NCBI GenBank assembly: GCA_030745885.1
Contig: JASLNR010000001.1
Location: forward strand, 1 to 37,680
DNA from: Candidatus Thalassarchaeaceae archaeon
GTDB taxonomy: Archaea; Thermoplasmatota; Poseidoniia; Poseidoniales; Thalassarchaeaceae
Direction of reading: 5' to 3'
DNA length: 37,680 nucleotides
The notes under the pieces: model-generated
What the model saw: only the letters and a program-made list of their open reading frames with translations
Databases searched by the model: none
What the model was told of the DNA's origin: nothing
Program-made: the position numbers and the translations under genes
Shown here: piece by piece, positions 1 to 8,123 of the stretch
Position numbering within the stretch: position 1 is the first letter of the stretch
How the letters are laid out: every line of letters starts with the position of its first letter

Positions 1-1
1 G

Positions 2-58
2 GTTGAGGATGCAAACGACATCATCGCCGACCTGGAGCAGGCCCTCGATAAGGCCTGA
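2..58 (+). CDS. Trans-sulfuration PLP enzyme (cystathionine gamma-synthase/lyase family), C-terminal end only
   Basis: Only the last 18 codons are inside the window, read in frame from base 2 to a TGA at 56-58. The peptide ends in ...DIIADLEQALDKA, the usual C-terminus of the Cys/Met metabolism PLP-dependent family (cystathionine gamma-synthase, gamma-lyase, methionine gamma-lyase), where a G-[IV]E-x-x-x-D-[LI]-x-x-D-[LIF]-x-x-A-[LI] helix closes the protein. The full-length paralogue on the minus strand at 13199-14404 ends with the similar VEDLWADIDQALGAA. It converges on a cystathionine beta-synthase-like gene only five bases away, so the two may form a reverse trans-sulfuration pair (homocysteine to cystathionine to cysteine). 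The catalytic part lies outside the window, so the exact reaction cannot be assigned. Confidence 0.6.
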   Translation, partial: VEDANDIIADLEQALDKA

Positions 59-63
59 AGGTC

Positions 64-1101
64 TCACTCCCAGTCCTTTGGGTCCCAGCCATTATCCAAT
101 AGCCAATCGTCATTGTAGAACTTGGATAGGTATGGGTTCCCAGCATCTGGCAGAATGGCTACGACCACGGCTACCTCGCCGGCGGCCTCCGCCCTCTCGG
201 CAATCTCGATGGCCACCTTAATCGCGCCGCCGCAGGAACCGCCGCAGAACATTCCCTCTTGCCTTGCAAGTGCCCTGGACCAGCGGAAGCACGTCCCGTC
301 GTCGACTTGGTGAATCTCGTCAATTAGCGAGAAGTCGGTGGCTGAGGGAATGAAGTCCTCTCCGAAGCCCTCGACCTTGTAGGTACTAGGCACCCCAATC
401 GTGCCTTCCTCGAACCATTGCTTCAGAATGGACCCCATCGCATCCACGCCGACAATCTTCGGCGCGGCGCAGTCATTGGAATCAGCTAGCTCCTTGAGTG
501 CCCTGGCCGTTCCAGAAATCGTTCCCCCGGTCCCCATGGTGGCAACGAAGTGAGTCAGCTTGCCTTGAGTCTGCTCCCAAATCTCCGGTCCGGTTGACAG
601 CATGTGAGCGAGCGGGTTGGCTTGGTGGGAGTATTGATCTGGGTACCAAGCCCCGGGTATCTCCTTGGCTAGGCGTGCTGCCACCTCGTAATAGGAACGT
701 GGGTCCTCCTTCTCGACCGCGGTGGGGCAGACATGCACCTCTGCGCCTATGGCCCGTAGCAGTGTGATCTTCTCCTCGCTCATCTTGTCGGGAATGGTGA
801 AGATGCATCGATATCCCCTCTGCGCTGCAACCATAGCCAGTCCGATTCCGGTATTTCCAGAGGTCGCTTCGACAATCGCCCCCCCGGATTTCAAAAGTCC
901 CTCTGACTCGGCTTCGAGCACCATCTGCAGTGCTATCCTATCTTTGATCGAGCCACCGGGGTTGCAACGCTCCAACTTGACCCATACAGAAGAGGTCCTC
1001 AGCCCTTCAGTAAGGCGATTAAGGCGGATTAGGGGGGTATTACCTATCGCTGAGACGATGTCGTCGTAGGTATTGGGCGGGTCCGAGAATCCTGATGCCA
1101 T
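64..1101 (-). CDS. Cystathionine beta-synthase / cysteine synthase (PLP fold type II)
   Basis: This 345-residue cytoplasmic PLP enzyme should perform beta-replacement on serine, O-acetylserine or phosphoserine to give cystathionine or cysteine. Visible hallmarks are the N-terminal IGNTPLIRLNRL, the PLP lysine K53 in NPGGSIKDR, the substrate loop TSGNTG at 80-85 and the phosphate-binding GTGGTISGT at 190-198. The stretch DKMSEEKITLLRAIGAEV and the late GEDFIP segment resemble cystathionine beta-synthases more than CysK. There is no C-terminal CBS-pair regulatory domain; the protein ends after the catalytic fold. It starts at an ATG about 25 bases after an AT-rich stretch (near 1122-1128 on the minus strand), which fits a leaderless start. 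It follows purH on the same strand with a 55-base gap and converges on the trans-sulfuration enzyme at the left edge. That neighbour favours cystathionine beta-synthase, but cysteine synthase remains possible. Confidence 0.85.
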   Translation of the reverse strand: MASGFSDPPNTYDDIVSAIGNTPLIRLNRLTEGLRTSSVWVKLERCNPGGSIKDRIALQMVLEAESEGLLKSGGAIVEATSGNTGIGLAMVAAQRGYRCIFTIPDKMSEEKITLLRAIGAEVHVCPTAVEKEDPRSYYEVAARLAKEIPGAWYPDQYSHQANPLAHMLSTGPEIWEQTQGKLTHFVATMGTGGTISGTARALKELADSNDCAAPKIVGVDAMGSILKQWFEEGTIGVPSTYKVEGFGEDFIPSATDFSLIDEIHQVDDGTCFRWSRALARQEGMFCGGSCGGAIKVAIEIAERAEAAGEVAVVVAILPDAGNPYLSKFYNDDWLLDNGWDPKDWE

Positions 1102-1156
1102 GCATCGACATCAGAATCTGGGGTATGATGATGTCGCCCAAGTGAGGCAATGGTCA

Positions 1157-2758
1157 CTAGTGGAGAAAGAGTCTCTCCCCGGTGAACAGCATCGCCATTC
1201 CGTGCTCGTTAGCCGCGTCAATCGACTCCTGATCCCTGACCGAACCACCGGGCTGGACCACCGTAGCGACCCCAATCTCATTGGCCGCATCAATGCCATC
1301 GCGGAACGGGAAGAAGGCGTCTGAGACCATCGTCGAGCCTGCGGCTCGCTCCCCTGCCCTGCGTGCCGCTATCCTAACCGCCTCGACCCTGCTGGTCTGG
1401 CCCGGACCAACTCCTACTGTTGCGAATCCTGTTTGGGTCTCAGCGACTAATACAATCGCGTTAGACTTGACCTCTGCTAACACTTTCCAGCCGAAATACG
1501 CCAGATTGCCTTCTTCGGTGGTAATCGACTTTTTTGTAACGCACAGATGCTCATGGAGAGGGAATGGCCAATCTTTAGGTGGGCCTTGGGCCTGGGCCAG
1601 CCAGCCTCCATCGAGTTGTCTAATACGAACCTCATCTTCACGAGGTGAGAACTCCGCTAGGGACAGTAGTCTTCTGTTTTTCTTGGCAGACAGTATCTCA
1701 AGTGCCTCTGGCAAGTATCGGGGTGCTATCATGCACTCGAAGAAATGGCTGCCGATGGCCTCCGCTGTCTCCGCCCTAACTGGTTCGTTGAACGCTATGA
1801 CGCACCCAAATGCGCTCTCAGGGTCACTCGCCAAAGCGTTCTCCCAGGCCCCGACTTGAGAGAGATCTTGGGAGACTCCACAGGGATTCGTGTGTTTGAC
1901 AATAACGCAAGCATGGCGTGCCGGTATGTCATAACGGCTTCTCGTGCAAAACATGCGAGCAATTCTGAGGGCTCCGTCTAGGTCGAGGTAGTTGTTGTAG
2001 GATAGTGGCTTGCCGGCGTGCTGAACCGTCGCGGCGAGGCCCGAGGGCGCACCTGCTTCCGGATAGAACGAAGCGGGTTGGTGCGGGTTCTCCCCGTAGC
2101 GAAGCCCGGTTCCAGGTCCCGAAGCGACGTGTATTCGCGAGGGGATGTCTGCGTCTGCGAATCGGCTACCAAGTTCGTTGGACACCGCCGCGTCGTAGGC
2201 GGCCGTCCTCTGGTATGCCTCCAAGGCGAGGGTTCTCCTCGAACTGGGATCAACCCCCGATGGGTCGCCGTCGGATTTCGATAGGGAGGAGAGGGTGTCC
2301 CCATACTGGTCGGGGTGTGTAAGCACAATCACATCGGCGTGGTTCTTGGCAGCCGAGCGTATCATGGTCGGGCCGCCGATGTCAATCATTTCGATTAGTT
2401 CGGCATCGCTAGCCGGGGGGTTGCGCGCTGCGGTTGCTTCGAAGGGGTACAGATTGACGCAAACGAGGTCGATTGTCCCGTAGCCTAGTTCTGAGAGGGT
2501 GGCCATGTCATCCTCATGATTCCTACGAGCGAGGATCCCCCCGTGGACAGCCGGATGAAGCGTCTTGAGGCGCCCATCGAAGACCTCCGGGTGGCCGGTG
2601 TCTTCGCTCACTTCCACGACTTCCATACCCGATTCCCTGAGCGCGTTTGCAGTTCCGCCTGTGGACAGCAACTCCCAGCCCATTCCTTCGAGAGCCCTTC
2701 CTAAGTCCTCGATTCCTGACTTGTCCCAGACGCTCAGCAGAGCTCGCGGCGACACCAT
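1157..2758 (-). CDS. purH: Bifunctional AICAR formyltransferase / IMP cyclohydrolase PurH
   Basis: PurH catalyses the last two steps of de novo IMP synthesis: formylation of AICAR with 10-formyl-tetrahydrofolate, then ring closure to IMP. At 533 residues it is close to the bacterial length (about 530). The N-terminal cyclohydrolase/MGS-like domain shows ALLSVWDKSGIEDLGRAL, LSTGGTANAL and GRLKTLHPAVHGGIL (62-76). The formyltransferase domain shows YGENPHQ (221-227), LSYNNYLDLDGAL and the catalytic Lys-His of VKHTNPCGVS (K288, H289). All key residues are present, so the gene looks intact. It sits between the thermosome gene (46-base gap) and the cystathionine beta-synthase-like gene on the same strand. 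Many archaea use PurP and PurO instead, so a bacterial-type PurH is notable. The assignment is very secure. Confidence 0.97.
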   Translation of the reverse strand: MVSPRALLSVWDKSGIEDLGRALEGMGWELLSTGGTANALRESGMEVVEVSEDTGHPEVFDGRLKTLHPAVHGGILARRNHEDDMATLSELGYGTIDLVCVNLYPFEATAARNPPASDAELIEMIDIGGPTMIRSAAKNHADVIVLTHPDQYGDTLSSLSKSDGDPSGVDPSSRRTLALEAYQRTAAYDAAVSNELGSRFADADIPSRIHVASGPGTGLRYGENPHQPASFYPEAGAPSGLAATVQHAGKPLSYNNYLDLDGALRIARMFCTRSRYDIPARHACVIVKHTNPCGVSQDLSQVGAWENALASDPESAFGCVIAFNEPVRAETAEAIGSHFFECMIAPRYLPEALEILSAKKNRRLLSLAEFSPREDEVRIRQLDGGWLAQAQGPPKDWPFPLHEHLCVTKKSITTEEGNLAYFGWKVLAEVKSNAIVLVAETQTGFATVGVGPGQTSRVEAVRIAARRAGERAAGSTMVSDAFFPFRDGIDAANEIGVATVVQPGGSVRDQESIDAANEHGMAMLFTGERLFLH

Positions 2759-2804
2759 GACGATGCGTCAGTGCGGCGGCCTTGAATGGTTCGTGTCTAT
2801 CGCC

Positions 2805-4373
2805 CTAGTCGCCTCGGGCTGAGATAACCTGATCTATTCTGAGCATGCTCATCGCTGTCTCAGAAGCGGACACGAGAGAGTTCTCAATGACAGAACGGGG
2901 GTGCCAGACTCCATCGACTTGCCAAGTCTTGCCGTCCGGGGAAATTCCCACGGGAGCATCTCCCTCCCTTGCAGAGGCTCGGAGTTCCAACACGCAATCC
3001 AGAGGATCGTTGCCTCCGTTTTCCGCCAAAGTCGCTGGAATCGTCTCGAGGGCCCTGGCAAAGGCCTCCATGGCGAGCCTCTCCCGACCGCCCTGAGCCT
3101 GCGATGCGCTTCTGACCGAGTGTGCCATCCTAGCATGGATAGAGCCCGCCCCAGGTAGCAGATCCTCATCGAGTGCCAATGAGGTTGCCCTTAGGGAGTC
3201 GTGCAGCCCTCTGATGGCCTCCTCGGTTCCAGTCTCACCGGCCCCACCCACCTCTATGGTAACGACGGCCGGATTCGGGCAGCCCTCGATGCGGATTACG
3301 TCCTCTACGCTGTCCGAAGCCTGGCGCCTCTCCCATGAGAGATGGCCGCAACGGCCGAGGTCAGTATTATCCAAATCCAATGGCGAGTCGACTATTCTCG
3401 CTCCTAGGGCCTCAGATGCGTTGCGTATCTCGCTAGAGTCCAACTCGCCGACTGCGAGTATGCCCGAGTCCGCCAGGCGGTGAAGAATATCTCTGTCGAT
3501 CTCTCCGGAGCAGAGGACCGTTCCCGCACCGCTGTCGATGATGCTCTGGGCTATTACCCCCCTGTGCTCCTGCTCTGCTTCTATGAATGAGTCGAGTTCA
3601 CCGGCATTGGTAATCTTGATCTCGACGTCCCTGGTGGGTTCCCTGATCTTGAGATTCCCATCGAGGCATGCAATCTTGGTATCGCTCAGGTCGTTGGGAA
3701 GGTCATCCATGATAACGCGCCTGTTGACGATAATGCCTCTTACCAAGCGCGAGTCTCGCAGAGCCCCTGTACCTGTCTTGAACATGGCGACGTGCTCCGC
3801 GGCCGCTCCCTCGCGATTCTCCGAGACAATGGAGAGCGCCTCGACGATCATCGGGGAGAAATGGTCCAACGCGGCCTCGACTCCCTTGCCGCGCAGCGCG
3901 GTCTCGGCAACAGCCACCAGCGAAGGGTCGTCCGGCTCTCGCGAATCCGCGTCCATCTGCTCACGCGCCGCCTCGAGGGCGAGGGCGTAGCCGTCAATGA
4001 GGGTAAGTGGGTGGAGCCCCTTGCGAAGCAGGGTGTTGGCCTCAATAAGCAGTGAGCCACAAATCAGCATGGTGGTGGTGACTCCGTCACCGCAGTCCTC
4101 CTCCTGGGAGTTGGCCATCGAAACCATCATCTTGGCCGCTGGATGCCTGACGAGGAGCTCGGCGACAATCTTGGCGCCGTCGTTCGTGACCGCAGTCGTA
4201 CCGTCGGTCTTGTACAGCATCTTGTCGAGTCCCCTTGGCCCGAAGGTCGGCTTGAGCAGATCGGAGAACACGCGTGCGGCGACGATTAGCTTCTCCTGGA
4301 CCTCGGTGCCGGAGGTGACTTTGGTATGCTCTGGGGTGATGGTGACCTTCGGTCGGTCTGCCCCCTCGCTCAT
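2805..4373 (-). CDS. Thermosome subunit (group II chaperonin, Hsp60/CCT family)
   Basis: This is a subunit of the archaeal double-ring chaperonin that folds proteins in the cytoplasm using ATP. I chose the ATG giving MSEGADRPK (522 residues); an open frame continues 36 codons upstream, but that part has no chaperonin similarity and would run into the divergent gene's leader. Motifs are GPRGLDKML (45-53), TNDGAKI (63-69), the ATPase loop CGDGVTT (94-100), the catalytic-type Asp in LHDSL, and the C-terminal NDPLDCVLELRA and MLRIDQVI segments. Two departures from typical thermosomes are visible. GDGTTT reads GDGVTT, and the usual GGGAxE motif after the intermediate domain reads GAGSIH. The C-terminus ends in ARGD without the GGM-rich tail seen in many family members. 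The next genes downstream are purH and a cystathionine beta-synthase. Confidence 0.95.
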   Translation of the reverse strand: MSEGADRPKVTITPEHTKVTSGTEVQEKLIVAARVFSDLLKPTFGPRGLDKMLYKTDGTTAVTNDGAKIVAELLVRHPAAKMMVSMANSQEEDCGDGVTTTMLICGSLLIEANTLLRKGLHPLTLIDGYALALEAAREQMDADSREPDDPSLVAVAETALRGKGVEAALDHFSPMIVEALSIVSENREGAAAEHVAMFKTGTGALRDSRLVRGIIVNRRVIMDDLPNDLSDTKIACLDGNLKIREPTRDVEIKITNAGELDSFIEAEQEHRGVIAQSIIDSGAGTVLCSGEIDRDILHRLADSGILAVGELDSSEIRNASEALGARIVDSPLDLDNTDLGRCGHLSWERRQASDSVEDVIRIEGCPNPAVVTIEVGGAGETGTEEAIRGLHDSLRATSLALDEDLLPGAGSIHARMAHSVRSASQAQGGRERLAMEAFARALETIPATLAENGGNDPLDCVLELRASAREGDAPVGISPDGKTWQVDGVWHPRSVIENSLVSASETAMSMLRIDQVISARGD

Positions 4374-4447
4374 GGCCCGTTCGCGGCGAGGAGCCGCCAT
4401 GAATGCTTTGAGCAACGAATTCGTCGGGTTTCCGAGCCAGATGTGCG

Positions 4448-4455
4448 AATATCTA
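4448..4455 (+). promoter_or_regulatory. TATA-like box for the secreted protein gene at 4482
   Basis: The sequence AATATCTA is the only A/T-rich stretch in the 108-base divergent gap between the thermosome and secreted-protein starts. Its centre is about 30 bases before the ATG at 4482, the spacing expected of an archaeal TATA box driving a leaderless or nearly leaderless transcript. This is a spacing-based inference. Confidence 0.4.
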
Positions 4456-4481
4456 TGGCGGAGCGGAGTGGCGAAACACAC

Positions 4482-5444
4482 ATGCGAAGATGGCTGTCGG
4501 GGGCTCTGGGAGCGTCCTTTCTACTAGCAGCTAGCCTAGTTGCACCACTGGCTTCGGCACAGGAGCAGATCTTCCCTTCCATCAATCTGGACTGCGTCGA
4601 GACGCAGATTGAGTTTGAGTTCTCCTCGACCACGGACAGCGCTGTGGTCCACTGCACCGTGGAGAATCCGACCGCGTATTCAGAAGACGTCTCGATTGGG
4701 TACGATACCGCTTCTATCGACTCCGATGGTCCGAGTTCAATTACTGTGGAAGCAGGTGGAGAGGAAACTTTCGAAGTAAGCCTGCTCGCAGACAAGAGTG
4801 TCGAGGTCGGCACTTACGAATTGGTCATCTCCGCGCAGGTAACGGGTGCGGCGGGAGGCATACCAGTCGGCTTCATCACCAATAACGAGACTTACTCTCT
4901 AGACGCCATCGTACCTGAATTCATCGATTGCGGGGTTTCATACAGCCAAGGATCAATGACGGTGGATGCCGGGGAGGAGATATCCTTCAGCGCCTCGTAC
5001 TCCTGTGAGGGCAACCGGGATCAGGGTCTCAAGGTGGAGTTGCACCTAGTTAGCGACGGAGCAAGCCAAGAGGGAATGTGGGCCTCCGGGTTCAATGACA
5101 TTAGCGAGGGGGGTTGCGAGGTTCAAATTTCCAACGGCGACGGCATGAGCAATTGCCAGTTCCTGATGACGACCCCCACGAACCTCGCAGTGGAGTGGAG
5201 GGGATGCCTCGTAGTACTCGATGAGCGTACGGTTTCTGCACAATCGTGCCAACAGGAGGATTCGATGGCGTTAACGGTGAATCCAAAGCAGGCGAGCGTG
5301 ACAGACATCGGTTTCGGTCAGAATGGAACCCTTCTCGAGGACTTCGGCATCTCAGAGGACCAGGAGCCCTATGTGATTGGTGGATCAGTAATTCTAGTCG
5401 TCCTGATTTTAGCGCTGGTTTTCGTTCTGAGAAAAAGCGGGTAG
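4482..5444 (+). CDS. Secreted, membrane-anchored surface protein with Ig-like domains
   Basis: This is a 320-residue predicted exported protein of unknown specific function. I chose the ATG at 4482 because a clear signal peptide starts there: MRRWLSG, a hydrophobic core (roughly 8-22), then APLASAQ with likely cleavage after residue 26. An in-frame extension upstream overlaps the thermosome gene and has no signal character. The extracellular part contains two beta-rich segments that resemble archaeal Ig-like/CARDB-type surface domains (for example a run like VEAGGEETFEVSLLADKSVE) and several paired cysteines in the second half. A single C-terminal membrane helix (YVIGGSVILVVLILALVFVL) followed by RKSG anchors it with a short cytoplasmic tail. 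It converges on the small membrane protein at 5448 with only three bases between. It is probably envelope-associated; no enzymatic motif was seen. Confidence 0.8.
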   Translation: MRRWLSGALGASFLLAASLVAPLASAQEQIFPSINLDCVETQIEFEFSSTTDSAVVHCTVENPTAYSEDVSIGYDTASIDSDGPSSITVEAGGEETFEVSLLADKSVEVGTYELVISAQVTGAAGGIPVGFITNNETYSLDAIVPEFIDCGVSYSQGSMTVDAGEEISFSASYSCEGNRDQGLKVELHLVSDGASQEGMWASGFNDISEGGCEVQISNGDGMSNCQFLMTTPTNLAVEWRGCLVVLDERTVSAQSCQQEDSMALTVNPKQASVTDIGFGQNGTLLEDFGISEDQEPYVIGGSVILVVLILALVFVLRKSG

Positions 5445-5447
5445 TGT

Positions 5448-5774
5448 CTATCCCAAGACGATGACTAGCCAGCGAATCGTGAAACTCGAGAATACGGCCA
5501 GTGCTATCGAAGCCAAGGGGTCGAATCCGAACGTCGAAGTGAATACTTGGTACTGCACCAAGGTCAGTCCGACAATCAACAGGGCGTGCCAAATGGTGCT
5601 GCGATTGAACCCGGACTGGTTTAGAATGTGGTCGCGCTCACGTATTGCCACGACTGTAATAGTGAGGGCACCAAGTAGGATAAGGTGGCCAATCAGCCAA
5701 CCGACGGTTTCGCCAAATACCAAGACTACGTCGTCTTGGAAGCCCATCAGAACCATCGACGCGAGGTCTATCAC
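5448..5774 (-). CDS. Small multi-pass membrane protein, function unknown
   Basis: The product is 108 residues and mostly hydrophobic. Three membrane segments can be seen: around 18-42 (VLVFGETVGWLIGHLILLGALTI and following), around 63-77 (ALLIVGLTLVQYQVF) and around 85-107 (PLASIALAVFSSFTIRWLVIVLG). The loop between the first two is charged (RERDHILNQ). It begins at a GTG, and a TTCAAGAAT-like stretch on the minus strand about 27 bases upstream could be its TATA box. An open frame on the opposite strand (5461-5820) is rich in Arg, Ser and Thr and has no recognisable pattern, so it was judged a shadow. I recognise no family. It is divergent from the glycosyltransferase gene and convergent with the secreted protein gene. 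Confidence 0.65.
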   Translation of the reverse strand: MIDLASMVLMGFQDDVVLVFGETVGWLIGHLILLGALTITVVAIRERDHILNQSGFNRSTIWHALLIVGLTLVQYQVFTSTFGFDPLASIALAVFSSFTIRWLVIVLG

Positions 5775-5816
5775 GACGCTTGGGTGCCATAGCCGATTCT
5801 TGAACTGTACGCGAGA

Positions 5817-5823
5817 CTAATTA
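5817..5823 (+). promoter_or_regulatory. TATA-like box for the glycosyltransferase gene
   Basis: CTAATTA lies about 26 bases before the GTG at 5846, in the short divergent gap. The spacing supports both the GTG start and leaderless transcription. This is inference from position and composition only. Confidence 0.35.
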
Positions 5824-5845
5824 CGATGCTCGCCCTCGAGACGCT

Positions 5846-6670
5846 GTGGATTCCGAAGTCGACGTTGTCATTCCCACCTTTAGGAGGCCCGCTGCCCTAG
5901 CTGCGTGCTTGGAGTCTCTGGAGAGGCAGACCCTTCCCGCTCGTTCGATAGAGGTGGTTGACGATTCGGAAACCGATCAAGGCCCGGGAAAAACCCGAAA
6001 CATAGGTTGGAGGCTTGGCTCAGGGAAGTTTGTAGCCTTCATCGACGACGACTGCATCGCTCCCGAGAATTGGATTGAGGTCATTCAGTCAATCATGGGA
6101 AACGAGGCTGTGGGTGGAATCGAAGGGGGGATGACAACCACTAGCTTGGCTGGAGAGAGGGTGGACTTCAACCCCCCAAATCGATTCAAGTGGGATCGTT
6201 TCAAGACAGCGAACATGGTTGTGAGGAGGGACGTACTCGAGCAGGTCGGAGGCTTCGATGAGAGATACTATCTCCACAGGGAGGACACGGATCTGGCTTG
6301 GAGGATTATCGATGCTGGACACATAATGGCGTGGGCACCAAATTGCAAAGTGCATCATCCGGAGCCCATAGGAATACACGGGGGGGTCTATGGCGCCTAC
6401 CCCAGGTCCGAACAGTTGCTATACCACTGCAACCCGAAGAAATTCGTGGAGAGTGCTGCAGGCATGATCTCTCGGACGAGCGTGATGAATGGCGATCTGC
6501 GAAAACTCAGGCGTGAGATGAGGAAGGTGCACGAACCGGGTGATGTGAAGGCACTGACTAGATTCCAGTCCTTGTCCTTGTGGGCCAAGGCCTGGACCCT
6601 GGCTGCGTTCTGGGCGTTGAGGAAAGTTACTCTGGGAGAGCCAAAAAAGGCCTTCCATTTATTCGAATAG
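5846..6670 (+). CDS. Glycosyltransferase family 2
   Basis: This 274-residue GT-A fold enzyme should transfer a sugar from a nucleotide-sugar donor to a glycan or lipid-linked acceptor at the inner face of the membrane. The N-terminus has the family 2 opening VDVVIPTFRRP (5-15). The metal- and donor-binding acidic motif is IDDD (66-69) within KFVAFIDDDCIAPENW. The later GGFDERYYLHREDTDLAWR (135-153) is the usual family 2 E-D catalytic region. The segment after residue 190 is basic and may contact the membrane, but no clear transmembrane helix is present. The start is a GTG at 5846, supported by a TATA-like box 26 bases upstream. It heads a region with one methyltransferase and three sulfotransferases, so a role in building a decorated surface polysaccharide or glycoprotein glycan is likely. 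The donor and acceptor cannot be read from sequence. Confidence 0.9.
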   Translation: MDSEVDVVIPTFRRPAALAACLESLERQTLPARSIEVVDDSETDQGPGKTRNIGWRLGSGKFVAFIDDDCIAPENWIEVIQSIMGNEAVGGIEGGMTTTSLAGERVDFNPPNRFKWDRFKTANMVVRRDVLEQVGGFDERYYLHREDTDLAWRIIDAGHIMAWAPNCKVHHPEPIGIHGGVYGAYPRSEQLLYHCNPKKFVESAAGMISRTSVMNGDLRKLRREMRKVHEPGDVKALTRFQSLSLWAKAWTLAAFWALRKVTLGEPKKAFHLFE

Positions 6671-6709
6671 GCAGGCAAAGACTGCCAATTTGCTGGGTTT
6701 TCTCAACCC
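6670..6709. terminator. Tandem hairpins between the convergent glycosyltransferase and methyltransferase genes
   Basis: Two short inverted repeats fill the 32-base convergent gap. GGCAG (6670-6674) pairs with CTGCC (6682-6686), and GGGTT (6695-6699) pairs with AACCC (6705-6709). A run of four T lies inside the second hairpin. The first overlaps the glycosyltransferase stop codon and the second overlaps the methyltransferase stop. They could end transcription from both sides. Archaeal terminators mainly need a T-run, so this is tentative. Confidence 0.3.
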
Positions 6710-7302
6710 TCTTTCCTAATGATGAATTGAGCGCCGAACAACTTGAGGAACTTCACGGAATTTTCTCTCACGAATTCCGATACAGCCTCTTTCACTGGAA
6801 TGAACTGCGAATCATCAGCAGAGGGTAGAGTGTAGTCGTCTCCTGTTAGGAAGCCGCCTTCCTTGACCTTGGGTAAGAATGCCTCGAGGTCCTTCTTGAC
6901 GAACTCGTAGTCGTGATTGCCATCGATATAGACCCAGTCGAAGTAGTGATCTGGGAATTCCAATGCGGCCTTGTCAGAGTATTCCCTGTGAAACTTCACC
7001 TCAGTGCGGCCGCTGAATCTCTCCCGAGCCCCTTCGAACACCGCATCCATTTCCTTCTGGCTTCCAGCTCTGATGCCCCCATACCATCGGTACGGGAAAT
7101 CTGGTTGGAAGGCCCAGGGATCGATGAGGTGCAGTTTACTCGGATTCGTGGAATCTAGTATCCTTTGAGAAAAGTCGCCTTTCCAAACCCCTATCTCCGC
7201 GCATATTGCGTTCTTTGGCATCAACCTCAAGAGATTCTTGCGGTGATCTCTGGAGAAAAAGGAAAAGATGGCGTTTTCCCCCCCGATTGCTGTTATATTC
7301 AT
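6703..7302 (-). CDS. Class I SAM-dependent methyltransferase (Methyltransf_24-like)
   Basis: The 199-residue product has the Rossmann methyltransferase pattern. The SAM-binding glycine region is ICAEIGVWKGDFS (about residues 33-45). LHLIDPW follows beta 2, DWVYIDGNHDYE is the acidic loop after beta 4, and GGFLTGDDY follows beta 5. This layout is typical of the Methyltransf_24/cephalosporin-hydroxylase-like group, which includes many enzymes encoded in polysaccharide loci that O-methylate sugars. Its ATG overlaps the end of the upstream sulfotransferase gene by four bases, so the two are translationally coupled and probably act in one pathway. The acceptor is unknown; methylation of the same glycan that is sulfated is the simplest reading. 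Confidence 0.82.
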   Translation of the reverse strand: MNITAIGGENAIFSFFSRDHRKNLLRLMPKNAICAEIGVWKGDFSQRILDSTNPSKLHLIDPWAFQPDFPYRWYGGIRAGSQKEMDAVFEGARERFSGRTEVKFHREYSDKAALEFPDHYFDWVYIDGNHDYEFVKKDLEAFLPKVKEGGFLTGDDYTLPSADDSQFIPVKEAVSEFVRENSVKFLKLFGAQFIIRKEG

Positions 7303-8096
7303 TGGGAATGGAGAGGATGAATGCGACCAAGAATTTGCAGGTCATTCACCCTTCTGTACAGTTCCAGTTCTAGGCTCGACTTCTCTTCGAAGGCTATCCT
7401 GTCGCCTTCTGTGACTTGGCGTTTCATACTCAACAGGTAACTCACAGCCGATAGCAGTCTGAGTTGGCGTATCAACTTTGAGAATGTCCAGGGGTTACCG
7501 AAAGTGGAGTGGTTGTCCACTTCTTTGGCCTCCCAACCCAGCGCCTCGAAGAGATAGGTCCCCAAATCGCCTTCTCTTTCAGTAATTAGGACCAAATCGA
7601 ATAGTTGCAGATTATTTATCGAAGAATTTACCGATTCTAGCCCGAGGGCATCGCTCTCATGGTCAGAATCACCAGAGAAGACCCGCACTAGGTAATTGTC
7701 CAACTTAATCCTGTGCTCTCCAATCATGAATTCAGAAAGAGAGGGGGATCTTGAGAATCCCAAGTAGTAGTCATAATTGTAGTTGGAAACCAATCTGCTC
7801 CATGGTTCCCTGATACAGGTTACCAATACTACTCTGGGGTCAGCATTCAGGATTCGGAATGATGGCGAGCCCCATTCTGTTGCAACGAAGGTAACGCCCT
7901 GAGACTGGCAGTCATCGATGAATTCCAATAACTCGTTATCCTCGTAATCCCAGATTGGGAGCACTTGCTGGTTAGAGGAGCATGGGTTACCGTTCTCATG
8001 GACAGGGTAGAGAGTCTCGCCGTTGGCTATAGCTTGGTTGATTACAGCGCTGCCCGCCGCCTTGTGGACGTGCTGAAACCAAATCAACCTATACAT
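7299..8096 (-). CDS. Sulfotransferase, Sulfotransfer_2-like (carbohydrate type)
   Basis: This 265-residue protein resembles PAPS-dependent carbohydrate sulfotransferases. The 5'-phosphosulfate loop is HVHKAAGSAV (9-18), corresponding to the H-x-x-K-[TA]-[GA]-[GS] pattern of the heparan/chondroitin group. The 3'-phosphate binding element is TCIREPWSRLVSNY, with R96 and S104 at the expected positions. The C-terminal third contains a long basic helix region but no convincing membrane anchor. The next gene downstream, a methyltransferase, overlaps it by four bases. Upstream it diverges from a second sulfotransferase across 61 bases, with an AT-rich element near 8124-8131 placed about 30 bases from both starts. 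It should need PAPS made elsewhere in the genome. The acceptor is unknown. Confidence 0.78.
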   Translation of the reverse strand: MYRLIWFQHVHKAAGSAVINQAIANGETLYPVHENGNPCSSNQQVLPIWDYEDNELLEFIDDCQSQGVTFVATEWGSPSFRILNADPRVVLVTCIREPWSRLVSNYNYDYYLGFSRSPSLSEFMIGEHRIKLDNYLVRVFSGDSDHESDALGLESVNSSINNLQLFDLVLITEREGDLGTYLFEALGWEAKEVDNHSTFGNPWTFSKLIRQLRLLSAVSYLLSMKRQVTEGDRIAFEEKSSLELELYRRVNDLQILGRIHPLHSQ

Positions 8097-8123
8097 CTAC
8101 CTCAGTGGGGGTGCAAAGCCGAT

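Noticed and set aside
1281..1859. Plus-strand open frame inside purH
   Set aside because: It is the reverse reading of conserved PurH codons, low in recognisable structure.
4326..4481. N-terminal extension of the secreted protein
   Set aside because: It overlaps the thermosome gene and places the signal peptide internally. The ATG at 4482 gives a standard signal peptide and has a TATA-like box 30 bases upstream.
4374..4481. N-terminal extension of the thermosome
   Set aside because: The extra 36 residues have no chaperonin similarity and lie in the divergent promoter gap.
5461..5820. Plus-strand open frame opposite the small membrane protein
   Set aside because: Composition is Arg/Ser/Thr-rich with no domain pattern, while the minus strand gives a convincing three-helix membrane protein.
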